Positions 26,052 to 34,207 of a stretch of 64,000 nucleotides of DNA are shown here, piece after piece. The position numbers were made by a program, and so were the translations under genes. Position 1 is the stretch's first letter. Each line of letters starts with the position of its first letter. The notes beneath the pieces were generated by a model. It made no database searches, was not told where the DNA came from, and saw nothing but the letters and a program-made list of their open reading frames with translations. The DNA lies in assembly GCF_029211325.2 (NCBI RefSeq), contig NZ_CP135996.1, positions 2,480,001-2,544,000 of the forward strand. Reading direction: 5' to 3'. Origin of the DNA: Caproicibacterium argilliputei. GTDB taxonomy: Bacteria > Bacillota > Clostridia > Oscillospirales > Acutalibacteraceae.

Positions 26052-26976
26052 CTTTGTCCCTCCTCGCCTCATGGTTTATCTCAACTTTGTCTACATGGTT
26101 GTATATCGAGTTATTACCGCCGGAGATATTCAGAAAGAACGGGTTATTGTTAATCACCGTTCCGGGAACCGATGCAGCTTCTTCATTTGCAGAGGAAGTA
26201 TCGTTTTCCTTATAGGCGCGATTCTCCTCATTTTCGCCGGGTATATGCTCTTTCGGCTCAGTAAAGTCATTATCGGTTTTATCTATATCACAGTACGTTA
26301 TCGCTATTTCTCTTTTGCTGTTTTCACCTAACTGTTTGGTATAAATTCTTTCAGCTCCGCCTCTTGGAGGGCAGAAATCTTTATATGTGTCCTTGCCTAC
26401 CTTATTGTCCCTGACGACAGTTAGCACGTAATGCCAGAGGCCAAGTAAAAATGGCTGTACACAAAGTTCGGAAGCGGTAAGAATTTGGCTTTTTGTCATA
26501 GTGCTTCCGTCCGCACGCACATAGAAAATTTCATCATTGCCAATTTCCTTATCGGCATCCAGCAGCTCGACGAGACCTTTCACAAGGTACTCGTCTTTTT
26601 TTGTGCTCGTCTTGATGTCCAGAAATTCATCCATAAAATCATTCATCGCGGCAAGCGGCTGTTTATAGTCCTGCCTCACCCGAACATCAAAAGACTTCAG
26701 TACAGCTTGATCTCCAAATCGAAAAAATCCGCCGCCGTTACTAAGGCAGGCTTTGAAATCGCGAGTGTTGTCTTTCAGAGTCTTCATTTCTGAATTCATT
26801 GGTTTGGGTATATCCGGGATCACCGTTTTTGCCAATGCCAAGAGCGCTTCTGGTTCTGTTAATCCACTTGTTATCCCGTTATAGCATTCAGCTTTACTTT
26901 GTATTGGTTTTCTCGCATTAGATACAAGTACAAAAAACGTGCCTCCGCAAAGCCTATAAAAATCGCTTTTTGTCAT
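26044..26976 (-). CDS. unknown protein of a coupled pair (first gene of defence island)
   Basis: This 310-residue protein starts at ATG with GAAGG upstream and is the promoter-proximal gene of the leftward island. I do not recognise a family. Residues 1-200 are mostly helical (YRLCGGTFFVLVSNARKP; a FRFGDQAVLKSF segment; SELCVQPFLLGLWHYVL). The section around 200-270 is acidic and charged, and the C-terminus has an asparagine-rich stretch NNNPFFLNISGGNNSIYNHV, matched in form by the partner. Asn-rich strands of this type are seen in some bacterial defence or conflict proteins, but I cannot assign it. It overlaps its partner by 8 bp. Confidence 0.62.
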   Translation of the reverse strand: MTKSDFYRLCGGTFFVLVSNARKPIQSKAECYNGITSGLTEPEALLALAKTVIPDIPKPMNSEMKTLKDNTRDFKACLSNGGGFFRFGDQAVLKSFDVRVRQDYKQPLAAMNDFMDEFLDIKTSTKKDEYLVKGLVELLDADKEIGNDEIFYVRADGSTMTKSQILTASELCVQPFLLGLWHYVLTVVRDNKVGKDTYKDFCPPRGGAERIYTKQLGENSKREIAITYCDIDKTDNDFTEPKEHIPGENEENRAYKENDTSSANEEAASVPGTVINNNPFFLNISGGNNSIYNHVDKVEINHEARRDKGE

Positions 26977-27263
26977 TGATTGGCCTTCTTTTCCAAAATA
27001 CCGACTCAGGCGACTAAAGCAACTCAGACGACTACGTGAATAGTGACCTTTCCTACTTCTTACTCAGCTCTGTAAGAACCGTAGGAGAAGTTCAGGTCGG
27101 TTTTTTCGGATGAGTCAGGGTTTGTACAAATCATAACAAACCCAACTAAAACAGTATAGCACGTGACTACCCGAAAAGCCATAGACAAAGTACGGGCATT
27201 CATTCTTACTGAATTTTTTCTCCTACGGCATCACGTAAATCAATGCCAAAGAAGGAAAAATTC
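26977..27263. promoter_or_regulatory. divergent control region between defence island and phage core
   Basis: This 287 bp intergenic stretch separates two divergent transcripts. It holds a direct repeat, GACTCAGGCGACTA at 27003 and AACTCAGACGACTA at 27021 (18 bp apart), plus a TGAGTCAGG copy in the other orientation near 27111. An inverted repeat CCGTAGGAGAA (27079-27089) / TTCTCCTACGG (27218-27228) extends with TTCAG/CTGAA. A TATACT hexamer (minus strand, near 27155) could be a -10 for the island. These look like operator and promoter elements. No repressor gene lies nearby. Confidence 0.5.
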
Positions 27264-27785
27264 ATGACGAATCAAGACAAAAAGCGTTTTTATCCACTCC
27301 GTGACACTAAGAATCCTTTAAAGGTCACACTCGTTCCTATTACAGAAGAACAGTACCACACCCTTTATCCTGAAATCTGGCGTATCCGAAATCGGGAGCA
27401 GCATCACCACCGCTGCATGTGTCCTTACAACTATATCTGGAAGTGTGACGGCGACTGTCTTGGATGCGAATACCACGCCGCTGGAGACATGCTTTCCCTT
27501 GACGAACCAACCACGGACAGCAATGGCAATATGTATGATTACCTGCCAGATAGTACCCCGCGCATGGAAAATGTTATCATTGACCGCATGCTTCTGGAGG
27601 AGCTTTTTGCTCGTCTTCGCGAGCTCGACCCTGATGCCGATCGCATCATTCAGCTTTGGAAGGACAACCCCAAAGGTATCTCCGATCGCAAGATCGCGCA
27701 AGCACTCGGTCGTCCACAGCGTACATTTGCAGACCAGATGAAGAAAATTCGTACCGAGCTTTGGAAAATTCGCGGCGATAAGTAA
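27264..27785 (+). CDS. sigma-70-like phage regulatory protein
   Basis: AAGGA precedes the ATG at 27264 (MTNQDKKRFYPL); an ATG 21 bp earlier lacks a good ribosome site. The 173 residues contain an N-terminal RFYPLRD...VPITEEQYHTLYPEIW block, a Cys/His cluster (HHHRCMCPYNYIWKCDGDCLGCEYH) that may bind metal, and a C-terminal sigma region-4-like HTH (GISDRKIAQALGRPQRTFADQMKKIR). Clostridial phages and conjugative elements often carry this type, annotated as sigma factor-like. It is the first gene of the rightward phage transcript and is followed by a terminator. It probably controls early expression; that is inferred. Confidence 0.75.
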   Translation: MTNQDKKRFYPLRDTKNPLKVTLVPITEEQYHTLYPEIWRIRNREQHHHRCMCPYNYIWKCDGDCLGCEYHAAGDMLSLDEPTTDSNGNMYDYLPDSTPRMENVIIDRMLLEELFARLRELDPDADRIIQLWKDNPKGISDRKIAQALGRPQRTFADQMKKIRTELWKIRGDK

Positions 27786-27808
27786 TTCATCATAAGTAGC
27801 GTTTCTTT

Positions 27809-27852
27809 CCGGCAACTGTCCCTCATTTGGGATGGTGGCCGGAATGTTTTTT
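27809..27852 (+). terminator. Rho-independent terminator after sigma-like gene
   Basis: CCGGCAACTGTCCC pairs with GGGATGGTGGCCGG around a CTCATTT loop, followed by AATGTTTTTT. It precedes leader repeat R1. Confidence 0.75.
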
Positions 27853-27856
27853 AAAT

Positions 27857-27901
27857 AATCCGCTCAAATTCCCGGTCCATCTCCAGTGGGAAGTGAAGGT
27901 A
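27857..27901 (+). repeat. leader repeat R1
   Basis: First of four related untranslated leaders with the core CGCTCAA ... CATCTCCAGTG.AA..G.AGGT. It lies 40 bp before the small gene at 27941. Confidence 0.65.
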
Positions 27902-27940
27902 AGAGAAAAAACAAGTCCTTCCGAAAGCGAGGAGAACGAA

Positions 27941-28135
27941 ATGTACGGAAACTACAACAATTCCGGCGGCAATGTAACTGAAGAAATTCAACTTTTGAAT
28001 TCTATCAGTCATGTATCTGCCAGACTGGCGAGAAACCTCTCACTTTTCACCAGACAAAGACAATCAGAGGAAAGAAGGAAAAAGTCCTATGGGAAAAATG
28101 AACGAAATGTCACAGGCCATCGCAGACCTGCGTAG
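27941..28135 (+). CDS. small conserved phage protein
   Basis: The ATG at 27941 is preceded by GAGGAG and gives 64 residues: an N-terminal MYGNYNNSGGNVTEEIQLL, then a helical SHVSARLARNL and a basic tail. It lies just downstream of leader R1 and overlaps the next gene by 47 bp in another frame. Small proteins like this are common at the head of clostridial phage replication operons. I do not know a function and coding is judged mainly from ribosome site and position. Confidence 0.5.
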   Translation: MYGNYNNSGGNVTEEIQLLNSISHVSARLARNLSLFTRQRQSEERRKKSYGKNERNVTGHRRPA

Positions 28136-28427
28136 TGCGACTGCCACTATTAGTGATGTTGCCGACTGGCTGACTCAGCAGTTTTCAGATGAAAATGATT
28201 CTAAGCAGCAAATTCCAAAAAGTGCTGTCAAAGAAAAGCCCACACCGAAACCGCCTCTCACACTCGAACAGGTACGTGCGGTTCTTGCTGAGAAATCTCG
28301 TGCCGGACATACGGCAGAGGTTCGTGAGCTTCTTCAGAAATATGGTGCCGCAAAGCTCTCAGCAGTCAATCCGGCAGATTATGAAGCCCTGATGAAGGAC
28401 ACGGAGGTACTCGGCGATGGCAAGTAA
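28089..28427 (+). CDS. phage early protein with helical N-terminus
   Basis: GAAGG precedes an ATG at 28089 (MGKMNEMSQAIADL), giving 112 residues. The N-terminal part is an amphipathic helix (AIADLRSATATISDVADWLTQQF). After a Pro/Lys linker the C-terminal part (LTLEQVRAVLAEKSRAGHTAEVRELLQKYGAAKLSAVNPADYEALM) resembles the rRNA-biogenesis/phage 'LEQVRAVLAEKSRxGxTxEVRxLLxKYGAxKLSxxxPxxY' pattern seen in Gram-positive phages before DUF2800 genes. It ends 11 bp inside the next gene. Its role is unknown; a DNA-replication accessory role is likely from position. Confidence 0.72.
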   Translation: MGKMNEMSQAIADLRSATATISDVADWLTQQFSDENDSKQQIPKSAVKEKPTPKPPLTLEQVRAVLAEKSRAGHTAEVRELLQKYGAAKLSAVNPADYEALMKDTEVLGDGK

Positions 28428-29550
28428 GGCACACGCTGTACTGTCTGCATCCTCATCCGACAGGTGGCTCCACTGCCCGCCATCAGCAAGGCTTTGTGAA
28501 ACCTATGAGGACAAAGGCAACAACTACGCTGTAGAAGGAACCGATGCTCATTCGCTCTGCGAGTTCAAACTCCGCAAGGCACTCGGACAATCTGCCAAAG
28601 ACCCGACCGAAAGCCTCAACTTCTACAATGAGGAAATGGAAGACTGTGCAGCCGGGTATGCCGCCTATGTCATCGAACAGGTCGAAGCTGCAAAGGAAAC
28701 CTGCCCTGACCCGGTCGTGCTGGTTGAACAGCGAGTAGATTTCTCTCGCTGGGTGAAACAAGGATTCGGAACTGCCGACTGCCTTATTATCGCAGACGGC
28801 ACACTTCGGGTGTTTGATTTCAAATACGGCCTCGGCGTGCTGGTTTCCGCCGAAGAAAACCCGCAGATGAAATGCTACGCCCTCGGTGCGCTGGAACTTT
28901 TCGACGATATTTACGACATCGATGACGTTACCCTTCACATCTACCAGCCAAGGCGCCAGAACGTCAGCGAGTGGCGGATTCCGAAAGCGGATCTTCTCAC
29001 ATGGGCAGAGGAAGTCCTGAAGCCCGCGGCGGATCTCGCATGGGACGGCAAGGGGGAATTCTCCTGCGGCGACTGGTGCCGGTTCTGCAAGGCGAAGAAC
29101 GTCTGCCGCGCCAGAGCAGAGGAGAACCTGAAGCTCGCCCGGCACGATTTCAAGCTCCCGCCAAAGCTAACCGACGCCGAGATCGAGGTCATCCTTTCCA
29201 AGGTGGACGAGCTTGTCAGCTGGGCGTCCGACATCAAGGAATATGCCCTGCAGCAGGCTCTTTCCGGAAAGGAATGGCACGGCTTCAAGCTGGTCGAGGG
29301 GCGATCCGTCCGCAAATACACGGATGAGGCGTCCGTCGCAAAAGCAGTCTCCGATGCCGGTTTCGACCCATACGAAAAGAAGCTGCTTGGTATCACCGCT
29401 ATGCAGAAAATGCTCGGAAATAGACGCTTTAAGGAACTTCTTGCAGCTTACATCGAAAAGCCGCAGGGCAAACCGACACTCGTACCGGACAGCGACAAGC
29501 GCCCGGCCATAAACACAGCAAAAAATGATTTTATGGAGGACAAATTATGA
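28417..29550 (+). CDS. DUF2800 PD-(D/E)xK nuclease-like phage protein
   Basis: This 377-residue protein matches the DUF2800 family of phage Cas4/RecB-like nucleases. It opens with KAHAVLSASSSDRWLHCPPSARL, has the nuclease core with Asp/Glu residues around GTADCLIIADGTLRVFDFKYG (near 117-137) and a QMKCYALGAL helix, and has cysteines in CRFCKAKNVCR near 223-233 that fit an iron-sulfur or zinc site together with an early Cys. It starts inside the previous gene and overlaps DUF2815 by 4 bp. In phages it is usually found beside DUF2815 and a family A polymerase, and may process DNA ends in replication or recombination. Confidence 0.88.
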   Translation: MASKAHAVLSASSSDRWLHCPPSARLCETYEDKGNNYAVEGTDAHSLCEFKLRKALGQSAKDPTESLNFYNEEMEDCAAGYAAYVIEQVEAAKETCPDPVVLVEQRVDFSRWVKQGFGTADCLIIADGTLRVFDFKYGLGVLVSAEENPQMKCYALGALELFDDIYDIDDVTLHIYQPRRQNVSEWRIPKADLLTWAEEVLKPAADLAWDGKGEFSCGDWCRFCKAKNVCRARAEENLKLARHDFKLPPKLTDAEIEVILSKVDELVSWASDIKEYALQQALSGKEWHGFKLVEGRSVRKYTDEASVAKAVSDAGFDPYEKKLLGITAMQKMLGNRRFKELLAAYIEKPQGKPTLVPDSDKRPAINTAKNDFMEDKL

Positions 29551-30113
29551 GTAAGAAGATGCAGAACCCAATGAAAGTCATCACCGGCCCGGATACACGC
29601 TGGAGTTATGCCAACGTGTGGGATCCGAAATCCATCAATGGTGGTACCCCAAAGTACAGTGTTTCGCTCATCATTCCGAAGTCCGATGCCAGGACACTCG
29701 CTAAAATCAAGACCGCCATCGAAGCCGCCTACAAGGAAGGCGAAGCAAAGCTCAAAGGCAGCGGTAAGACTGTACCAGCGCTTTCCGCAATCAAGAGCCC
29801 TCTTCGTGACGGCGACACGGAACGCCCGGATGACCCGGCCTACGCACATGCGTACTTCGTCAATGCAAACGCTGCATCTGCTCCCGGCATCGTGGATGCG
29901 GATGTGAACCCCATACTGACCCGTTCTGAGGTTTACAGCGGTGTTTACGGCAGAGCCAGCATCACCTTTTACGCCTTCAACTCCTCCGGCAATAAGGGAA
30001 TCGCCTGCGGTCTCAACAACTTACAGAAAATCCGCGACGGAGAACCGCTCGGCGGCAAGGCAAGCGCTGAGGAAGATTTTGCAGCTGATGACGATGAGGA
30101 TTTCCTGAACTGA
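29547..30113 (+). CDS. DUF2815 single-strand-binding-like protein
   Basis: This 188-residue protein matches DUF2815, a phage family considered related to T7 gp2.5-like single-strand DNA-binding proteins. Visible marks are RWSYANVWDPKSINGGTPKYSVSLIIPK, the central SPLRDGD segment and the GVYGRASITFYAFN strand, ending in an acidic tail (FAADDDEDFLN) like that of SSB proteins. The ATG overlaps the DUF2800 stop. Tandem DUF2800-DUF2815-polymerase order is common in clostridial phages. Confidence 0.88.
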   Translation: MSKKMQNPMKVITGPDTRWSYANVWDPKSINGGTPKYSVSLIIPKSDARTLAKIKTAIEAAYKEGEAKLKGSGKTVPALSAIKSPLRDGDTERPDDPAYAHAYFVNANAASAPGIVDADVNPILTRSEVYSGVYGRASITFYAFNSSGNKGIACGLNNLQKIRDGEPLGGKASAEEDFAADDDEDFLN

Positions 30114-30124
30114 AGGAGGCTGCT

Positions 30125-30343
30125 ATGACCTGGACATATACTCTCTGCACTCTGACCCTGGCTCTGTATATCCTTCTCGCTGTTTTCTGGATTGTCCGCT
30201 CGATCATCGATACGGTCGATGACCGCAGGCGCGACAAGGAAAATGCAAAGTGGGAGTCCGAGAAGAAAAAACTCGAACTCGAAAAAGCACAGCGTGACAA
30301 GGAATATCACGAGGCACGAATGAAGGAACTTAACCTGAAGTAA
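30125..30343 (+). CDS. small membrane-anchored coiled-coil protein
   Basis: This 72-residue protein starts at ATG after AAGGAGG. It has one N-terminal membrane helix (WTYTLCTLTLALYILLAVFWIV) and a highly charged helical tail (DDRRRDKENAKWESEKKKLELEK). It sits 11 bp after DUF2815 and before a terminator hairpin. No family was recognised; the layout resembles small phage membrane proteins and could anchor replication proteins, which is speculation. Confidence 0.65.
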   Translation: MTWTYTLCTLTLALYILLAVFWIVRSIIDTVDDRRRDKENAKWESEKKKLELEKAQRDKEYHEARMKELNLK

Positions 30344-30354
30344 GCATATGGCAG

Positions 30355-30386
30355 GCGGCGGGGAGAAATCTCCGCCGCTTGTTTTG
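30355..30386 (+). terminator. Rho-independent terminator
   Basis: GCGGCGG...CCGCCGC stem with a GGAGAAATCT loop, followed by TTGTTTT. It separates the DUF2815 group from the homing endonuclease and polymerase. Confidence 0.75.
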
Positions 30387-30402
30387 AATAGAGGTGAACA
30401 TA

Positions 30403-30930
30403 TTGAAAAAAGAAATATGGAAAGACATACCTGGATATGAAGGTCGATATCAAGCCAGTACAGAGGGCAGAATCCGTAGTCTTGATAGACAAGTTCTCGG
30501 CAAATGTCATTATACAGGCAAACCATTCTACCGAACTGTGAAAGGAAGAATTCTCAGACCTGGTAGGTTCTGCAAGACAGGACACCTATCGGTTGTTCTC
30601 GGTCATGGGACTGCGGGAAAACCTGTTCATCAGCTTGTCATACTCACCTTTGTAGGACCTCCGCCAGAAGGCATGGAAGTGCTGCATAGAAACGGGGATC
30701 CAACAGATAACAGGCTGAAAAATTTACACTACGGAACTCGCTCTGAAAACATTCTTGATGTGTACCGCCAAGGTGGCAAATGGAGAAAGCTGTCGATCGA
30801 CGATGTTCAATCAATTCGATTCGGATTCTACTGTGGAATCAAAGAAGTTGAGCTCGCAGCAATGTACGACGTAACGCCATCGATCATCAGTGCAATAAAA
30901 ACGGGGAGGAATTTTGCATGGCTAAAGTGA
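30403..30930 (+). CDS. NUMOD4/HNH homing endonuclease
   Basis: GAGGTG lies 6 bp before a TTG at 30403 (LKKEIWKDIPGY), giving 175 residues. The N-terminal NUMOD4 motif is clear (WKDIPGYEGRYQASTEGRIRSL). The HNH_3 core follows (VHQLVILTFVG..PEGMEVLHRNGDPTDNRLKNLHYGT), and a C-terminal HTH-like segment (VELAAMYDVTPSIISAIKTGR) would bind DNA. It is a free-standing homing endonuclease next to a phage DNA polymerase, overlapping it by 13 bp, a classic target neighbourhood. Its cleavage site is not visible. Confidence 0.88.
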   Translation: MKKEIWKDIPGYEGRYQASTEGRIRSLDRQVLGKCHYTGKPFYRTVKGRILRPGRFCKTGHLSVVLGHGTAGKPVHQLVILTFVGPPPEGMEVLHRNGDPTDNRLKNLHYGTRSENILDVYRQGGKWRKLSIDDVQSIRFGFYCGIKEVELAAMYDVTPSIISAIKTGRNFAWLK

Positions 30931-32915
30931 ACAGTTTGTCATTGGATCTGGAGACATTTTCCAGCATCGACCTTAGCAAATGTGGCGTGTACAAGTACGC
31001 ATCTTCTCCTGACTTCGAGATCCTGCTCTTTGGATATTCCATTGACAGCGGAGAGGTCAGAACGATTGATCTTGCTCAGGGAGAAACGATTCCGCAGGAG
31101 ATCATCGACGCACTTGTTAGTGATGGCGTCGTCAAATGGGCATACAACGCGAACTTCGAACGCGTATGCCTCTCCCGTTATCTGCACGATTTAGGTATAA
31201 GTCTTGACCCATTTCATGATAATCATCCGCTCTCAACCGTGATGACACAGTTTCTGAATCCTGAAAGCTGGCGCTGTTCCATGATCTGGTCCGCCACAAT
31301 GGGGCTTCCGCTCTCTCTGGAAGGCGCCGGCAGCGTCCTCGGCCTTGAAAAGCAAAAGCTCACCGAGGGGAAAGAACTCATTAAATACTTCTGTCAGCCA
31401 TGTACTCCGACGAAAGCAAACGGCGGCCGCACACGGAACCTGCCGTCCGACGCGCCGGATAAGTGGACGCTGTTCAAGAAATACAATAGGCGGGATGTCG
31501 AAACCGAGATGGGCATCAAAGCAAGGCTCGCGAAGTTCCCGGTTCCAGACTTCGTTTGGGATGAATACCACATCGATCAGGAAATCAATGATCGCGGCGT
31601 CCGGCTTGACATGGATCTTGTGGAAAAGGCCATCACGATAGACACTCGTTCTCGGACGGAACTCACCGCTGCTATAAAAAAGCTGACCGGTCTTAAAAAC
31701 CCAAACAGCGTCCAGCAGATGAAGCGGTGGCTTTCAGATAATGGACTTGAAACTGACAGCCTCGGCAAAAAGGCCGTTGCGAAACTCTTGAAAACTGCTC
31801 CTCCGGAGCTGCAGACGGTTTTGAAACTCCGCCAGCAGCTTGCCAAATCCTCCGTCAAGAAATATCAGACCATGCAGAAGGCGGTCTGCAAGGATGGCCG
31901 GGCACGCGGCATGTTCCAATTTTACGGTGCCAGCCGAACCGGCCGCTGGGCAGGCAGGCTTATTCAGATGCAAAACCTCCCGCAGAATCATCTCCCCGAT
32001 CTGGCTGAAGCCCGTGCTCTTGTGAAGTCCGGCAATTTTGATGCTGTCAAAATGCTGTATGAGGATGTCCCGGATACTCTGTCTCAGCTCATTCGTACAG
32101 CCTTTATCCCGAAGGATAGCTGCCAGTTCATCGTGTCTGACTTTTCAGCTATCGAAGCCCGTGTCATCGCATGGTATGCCGGAGAAACATGGCGGCAGAA
32201 GGTATTTGAAGATGGTGGCGACATTTACTGTGCTTCCGCATCCCAGATGTTCCATGTTCCGGTTGTGAAACACGGCGTCAACGGACATCTCAGACAAAAA
32301 GGCAAAATTGCAGAGCTCGCGCTCGGATACGGAGGGTCCGTCGGTGCTTTAAAGGCAATGGGAGCTATTGAAATGGGACTCAAGGAAGATGAGCTTCCTC
32401 CTCTGGTTGACGCCTGGAGGCAGACAAATCCGCACATCGTGAAATTCTGGTGGGCTGTCGACCACGCGGCTATGGAAGCAGTTAAGCATAAGCACACGAC
32501 TTCCAGTTATGGGCTGACCTTTTCCTGCAAATCCGGAATGCTCTTTATCAGACTTCCCTCCGGCAGGAACCTTGCCTATGTGAAACCGCGTGTCGGAACA
32601 AACAAATTCGGCGGCGAATGCATCACCTATGAAGGTGTCGGTGCTACGAAAAAATGGGAACAGCTCAGCTCCTACGGTCCGAAATTCGTGGAAAATATCG
32701 TGCAGGCAACCTCCCGCGATATTCTCTGCTATGCCATGAAGACGCTCCGCTGCTGCTCGATTGTCATGCATGTCCATGATGAGCTGATCATCGAAGCAGA
32801 TCCGGACGTATCTCTTGAAGTGATCTGTGAACAGATGGGACGGACTCCTCCGTGGGCAAAAGGTCTGAAACTCCGTGCCGATGGTTATACCTGCGAATTT
32901 TACCAGAAAGATTAA
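30918..32915 (+). CDS. phage family A DNA polymerase with 3'-5' exonuclease
   Basis: This 665-residue polymerase has an N-terminal DnaQ-type exonuclease (SLDLETFSSIDL, near residues 6-17, carrying the DxE) and a Pol I-type C-terminal half. Motifs are FYGASRTGRWAG (about 335), the motif A segment DFSAIEARV (about 405), the O-helix region with RQKGKIAELALGYGG, and motif C VHDELIIEAD (about 620). There is no 5'-3' exonuclease domain. The ATG lies within the HNH gene end. It should replicate the element's own DNA together with the primase-helicase downstream. Two leader repeats follow this gene. Confidence 0.95.
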   Translation: MAKVNSLSLDLETFSSIDLSKCGVYKYASSPDFEILLFGYSIDSGEVRTIDLAQGETIPQEIIDALVSDGVVKWAYNANFERVCLSRYLHDLGISLDPFHDNHPLSTVMTQFLNPESWRCSMIWSATMGLPLSLEGAGSVLGLEKQKLTEGKELIKYFCQPCTPTKANGGRTRNLPSDAPDKWTLFKKYNRRDVETEMGIKARLAKFPVPDFVWDEYHIDQEINDRGVRLDMDLVEKAITIDTRSRTELTAAIKKLTGLKNPNSVQQMKRWLSDNGLETDSLGKKAVAKLLKTAPPELQTVLKLRQQLAKSSVKKYQTMQKAVCKDGRARGMFQFYGASRTGRWAGRLIQMQNLPQNHLPDLAEARALVKSGNFDAVKMLYEDVPDTLSQLIRTAFIPKDSCQFIVSDFSAIEARVIAWYAGETWRQKVFEDGGDIYCASASQMFHVPVVKHGVNGHLRQKGKIAELALGYGGSVGALKAMGAIEMGLKEDELPPLVDAWRQTNPHIVKFWWAVDHAAMEAVKHKHTTSSYGLTFSCKSGMLFIRLPSGRNLAYVKPRVGTNKFGGECITYEGVGATKKWEQLSSYGPKFVENIVQATSRDILCYAMKTLRCCSIVMHVHDELIIEADPDVSLEVICEQMGRTPPWAKGLKLRADGYTCEFYQKD

Positions 32916-32920
32916 AAAGT

Positions 32921-32975
32921 AATCCGCTCAAACCAGGCGTTCATCTCCAGTGAAAAGTAGGGATGGGTGCCCTTA
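32921..32975 (+). repeat. leader repeat R2
   Basis: Nearly the same as R3 over 30 bp (CCGCTCAAA.CAGGCGTTCATCTCCAGTG) and followed by a GGGATGG/CCATCCC hairpin. It lies between the polymerase and the antirepressor gene. Confidence 0.75.
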
Positions 32976-33002
32976 GTCCATCCCAGAAGGGATGAAAATT
33001 AT

Positions 33003-33791
33003 ATGACAAACGAAGTAACAACATTTACAAACTCAGAGTTCGGTTCTATTCGTACTACGACGATAGATAACGAGCCGTGGTTTGTGGGTAAGGATGTAGC
33101 GGAAGCCTTAGGATACAGCAATCCTCGTAAAGCACTGATTGACCATGTGGATGATGACGACAAGGGAGTAACGAAATGTGACACCCTTGGTGGAGAACAG
33201 CAGATGACCGTAATTAATGAATCTGGTCTGTATTCTCTGATTCTCTTCAGCAAACTTCCTTCAGCAAAGCGCTTCAAAAAGTGGGTAACATCTGAAGTAC
33301 TACCTTCAATCCGTAGACATGGTCTCTATGCGATTGATGACATTCTGGCTGATCCTGATCTTGCCATTGCTGCGCTGCAGGAACTCAAAGCTGAACGTGA
33401 AAAACGTAAGTCTCTTGAAAACACGGTTGCCGTGCAGACACAGCAGATTGCCGAAATGAAACCAAAAGTCAGCTATTACGATGTCGTTTTGAACTGCAAG
33501 GATCTCGTGGCCATTTCGATTATCGCCAAAGACTATGGTTGGAGCGCCAAGCATATGAACAAGTGGCTGCACGACAAGGAAATTCAATTCAAACAGCCAA
33601 GTGGAATCTGGCTCCTTTATCAGAAATATGCCGACAGAGGATACACGTCTACCAAAACCACTACCTATTCCGGTTCGGATGGAGAAGTGCATACTGCCGT
33701 TCATACTTATTGGACCCAGTCCGGGCGTCTCTTTATTTACGACCTTATGAAAGCTGACGGGAATCTTCCACTCATCGAACAAGGGAATTAA
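33003..33791 (+). CDS. phage antirepressor, BRO-N and KilAC domains
   Basis: The ATG at 33003 follows AGAAGGG and gives 262 residues. A BRO-N domain occupies 1-105 (GSIRTTTIDNEPWFVGKDVAEALGY, then VINESGLYSLILFSKLPSAKRFKKWV). A KilAC-type domain covers about 140-255 (VSYYDVVLNCKDLVAISIIAKDYGW, WLLYQKYADRGY, GRLFIYDLM). These proteins inhibit lysogeny repressors or act as DNA-binding regulators. It has its own leader (R2) and is followed by R3. No matching repressor was found in the window. Confidence 0.9.
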   Translation: MTNEVTTFTNSEFGSIRTTTIDNEPWFVGKDVAEALGYSNPRKALIDHVDDDDKGVTKCDTLGGEQQMTVINESGLYSLILFSKLPSAKRFKKWVTSEVLPSIRRHGLYAIDDILADPDLAIAALQELKAEREKRKSLENTVAVQTQQIAEMKPKVSYYDVVLNCKDLVAISIIAKDYGWSAKHMNKWLHDKEIQFKQPSGIWLLYQKYADRGYTSTKTTTYSGSDGEVHTAVHTYWTQSGRLFIYDLMKADGNLPLIEQGN

Positions 33792-33795
33792 AAAT

Positions 33796-33850
33796 CATCC
33801 GCTCAAATCAGGCGTTCATCTCCAGTGGAAATTAGAGGTGGGCGCCTTTA
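33796..33850 (+). repeat. leader repeat R3
   Basis: Partner of R2, with the same 30 bp core; AGGCG and CGCCT near its ends can pair, and GGTGGG/TACCC offers an alternative fold. It lies directly upstream of the gene at 33878. Confidence 0.75.
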
Positions 33851-33877
33851 GTCTACCCAGAAATGAGGTTTAACTCG

Positions 33878-34207
33878 ATGTATGAAGTGAAAGAAAAAAG
33901 GAGAACACTCGAGGACAGTACTGAGATTACAACCTATAGCCGCAACGTCATAAGCTGCAATATTCTCGAAGTGGAAGCCGGTACCACAGGATACAAGGGC
34001 GGCGATACCGGCCACGGCGGACGCACTTACTTCAGGATTGAAGACGCAGGCGGCACGGACATGACGGTCAATTCCTACGTGAATCAGTTCGGCTGCAGCG
34101 GACTTGAAGTTACGCTCGGCGGCGACTGCGAACTTGAAACCATGATTCGTGCCCTAAAGTTCATTACAAAGGTACTGGAGCAGGAATCGGAGGAGGTGTA
34201 CGACTGA
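33878..34207 (+). CDS. unknown phage protein downstream of leader R3
   Basis: GAGG lies 9 bp before the ATG at 33878, giving 109 residues. I do not recognise a named domain. It has strand-rich, glycine-rich sequence (SCNILEVEAGTTGYKGGDTGHGGRTYFRI) and an acidic C-terminal helix. The TAA of this gene lies next to the ATG of the primase-helicase, so expression is coupled. It is likely a replication-linked accessory, possibly related to small phage proteins found before P4-type primases. Confidence 0.62.
   Translation: MYEVKEKRRTLEDSTEITTYSRNVISCNILEVEAGTTGYKGGDTGHGGRTYFRIEDAGGTDMTVNSYVNQFGCSGLEVTLGGDCELETMIRALKFITKVLEQESEEVYD

Noticed and set aside
29547..30113. DUF2815 protein as a tail or structural protein
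   Set aside because: Its acidic tail and position between DUF2800 and polymerase fit a single-strand-binding replication role better.
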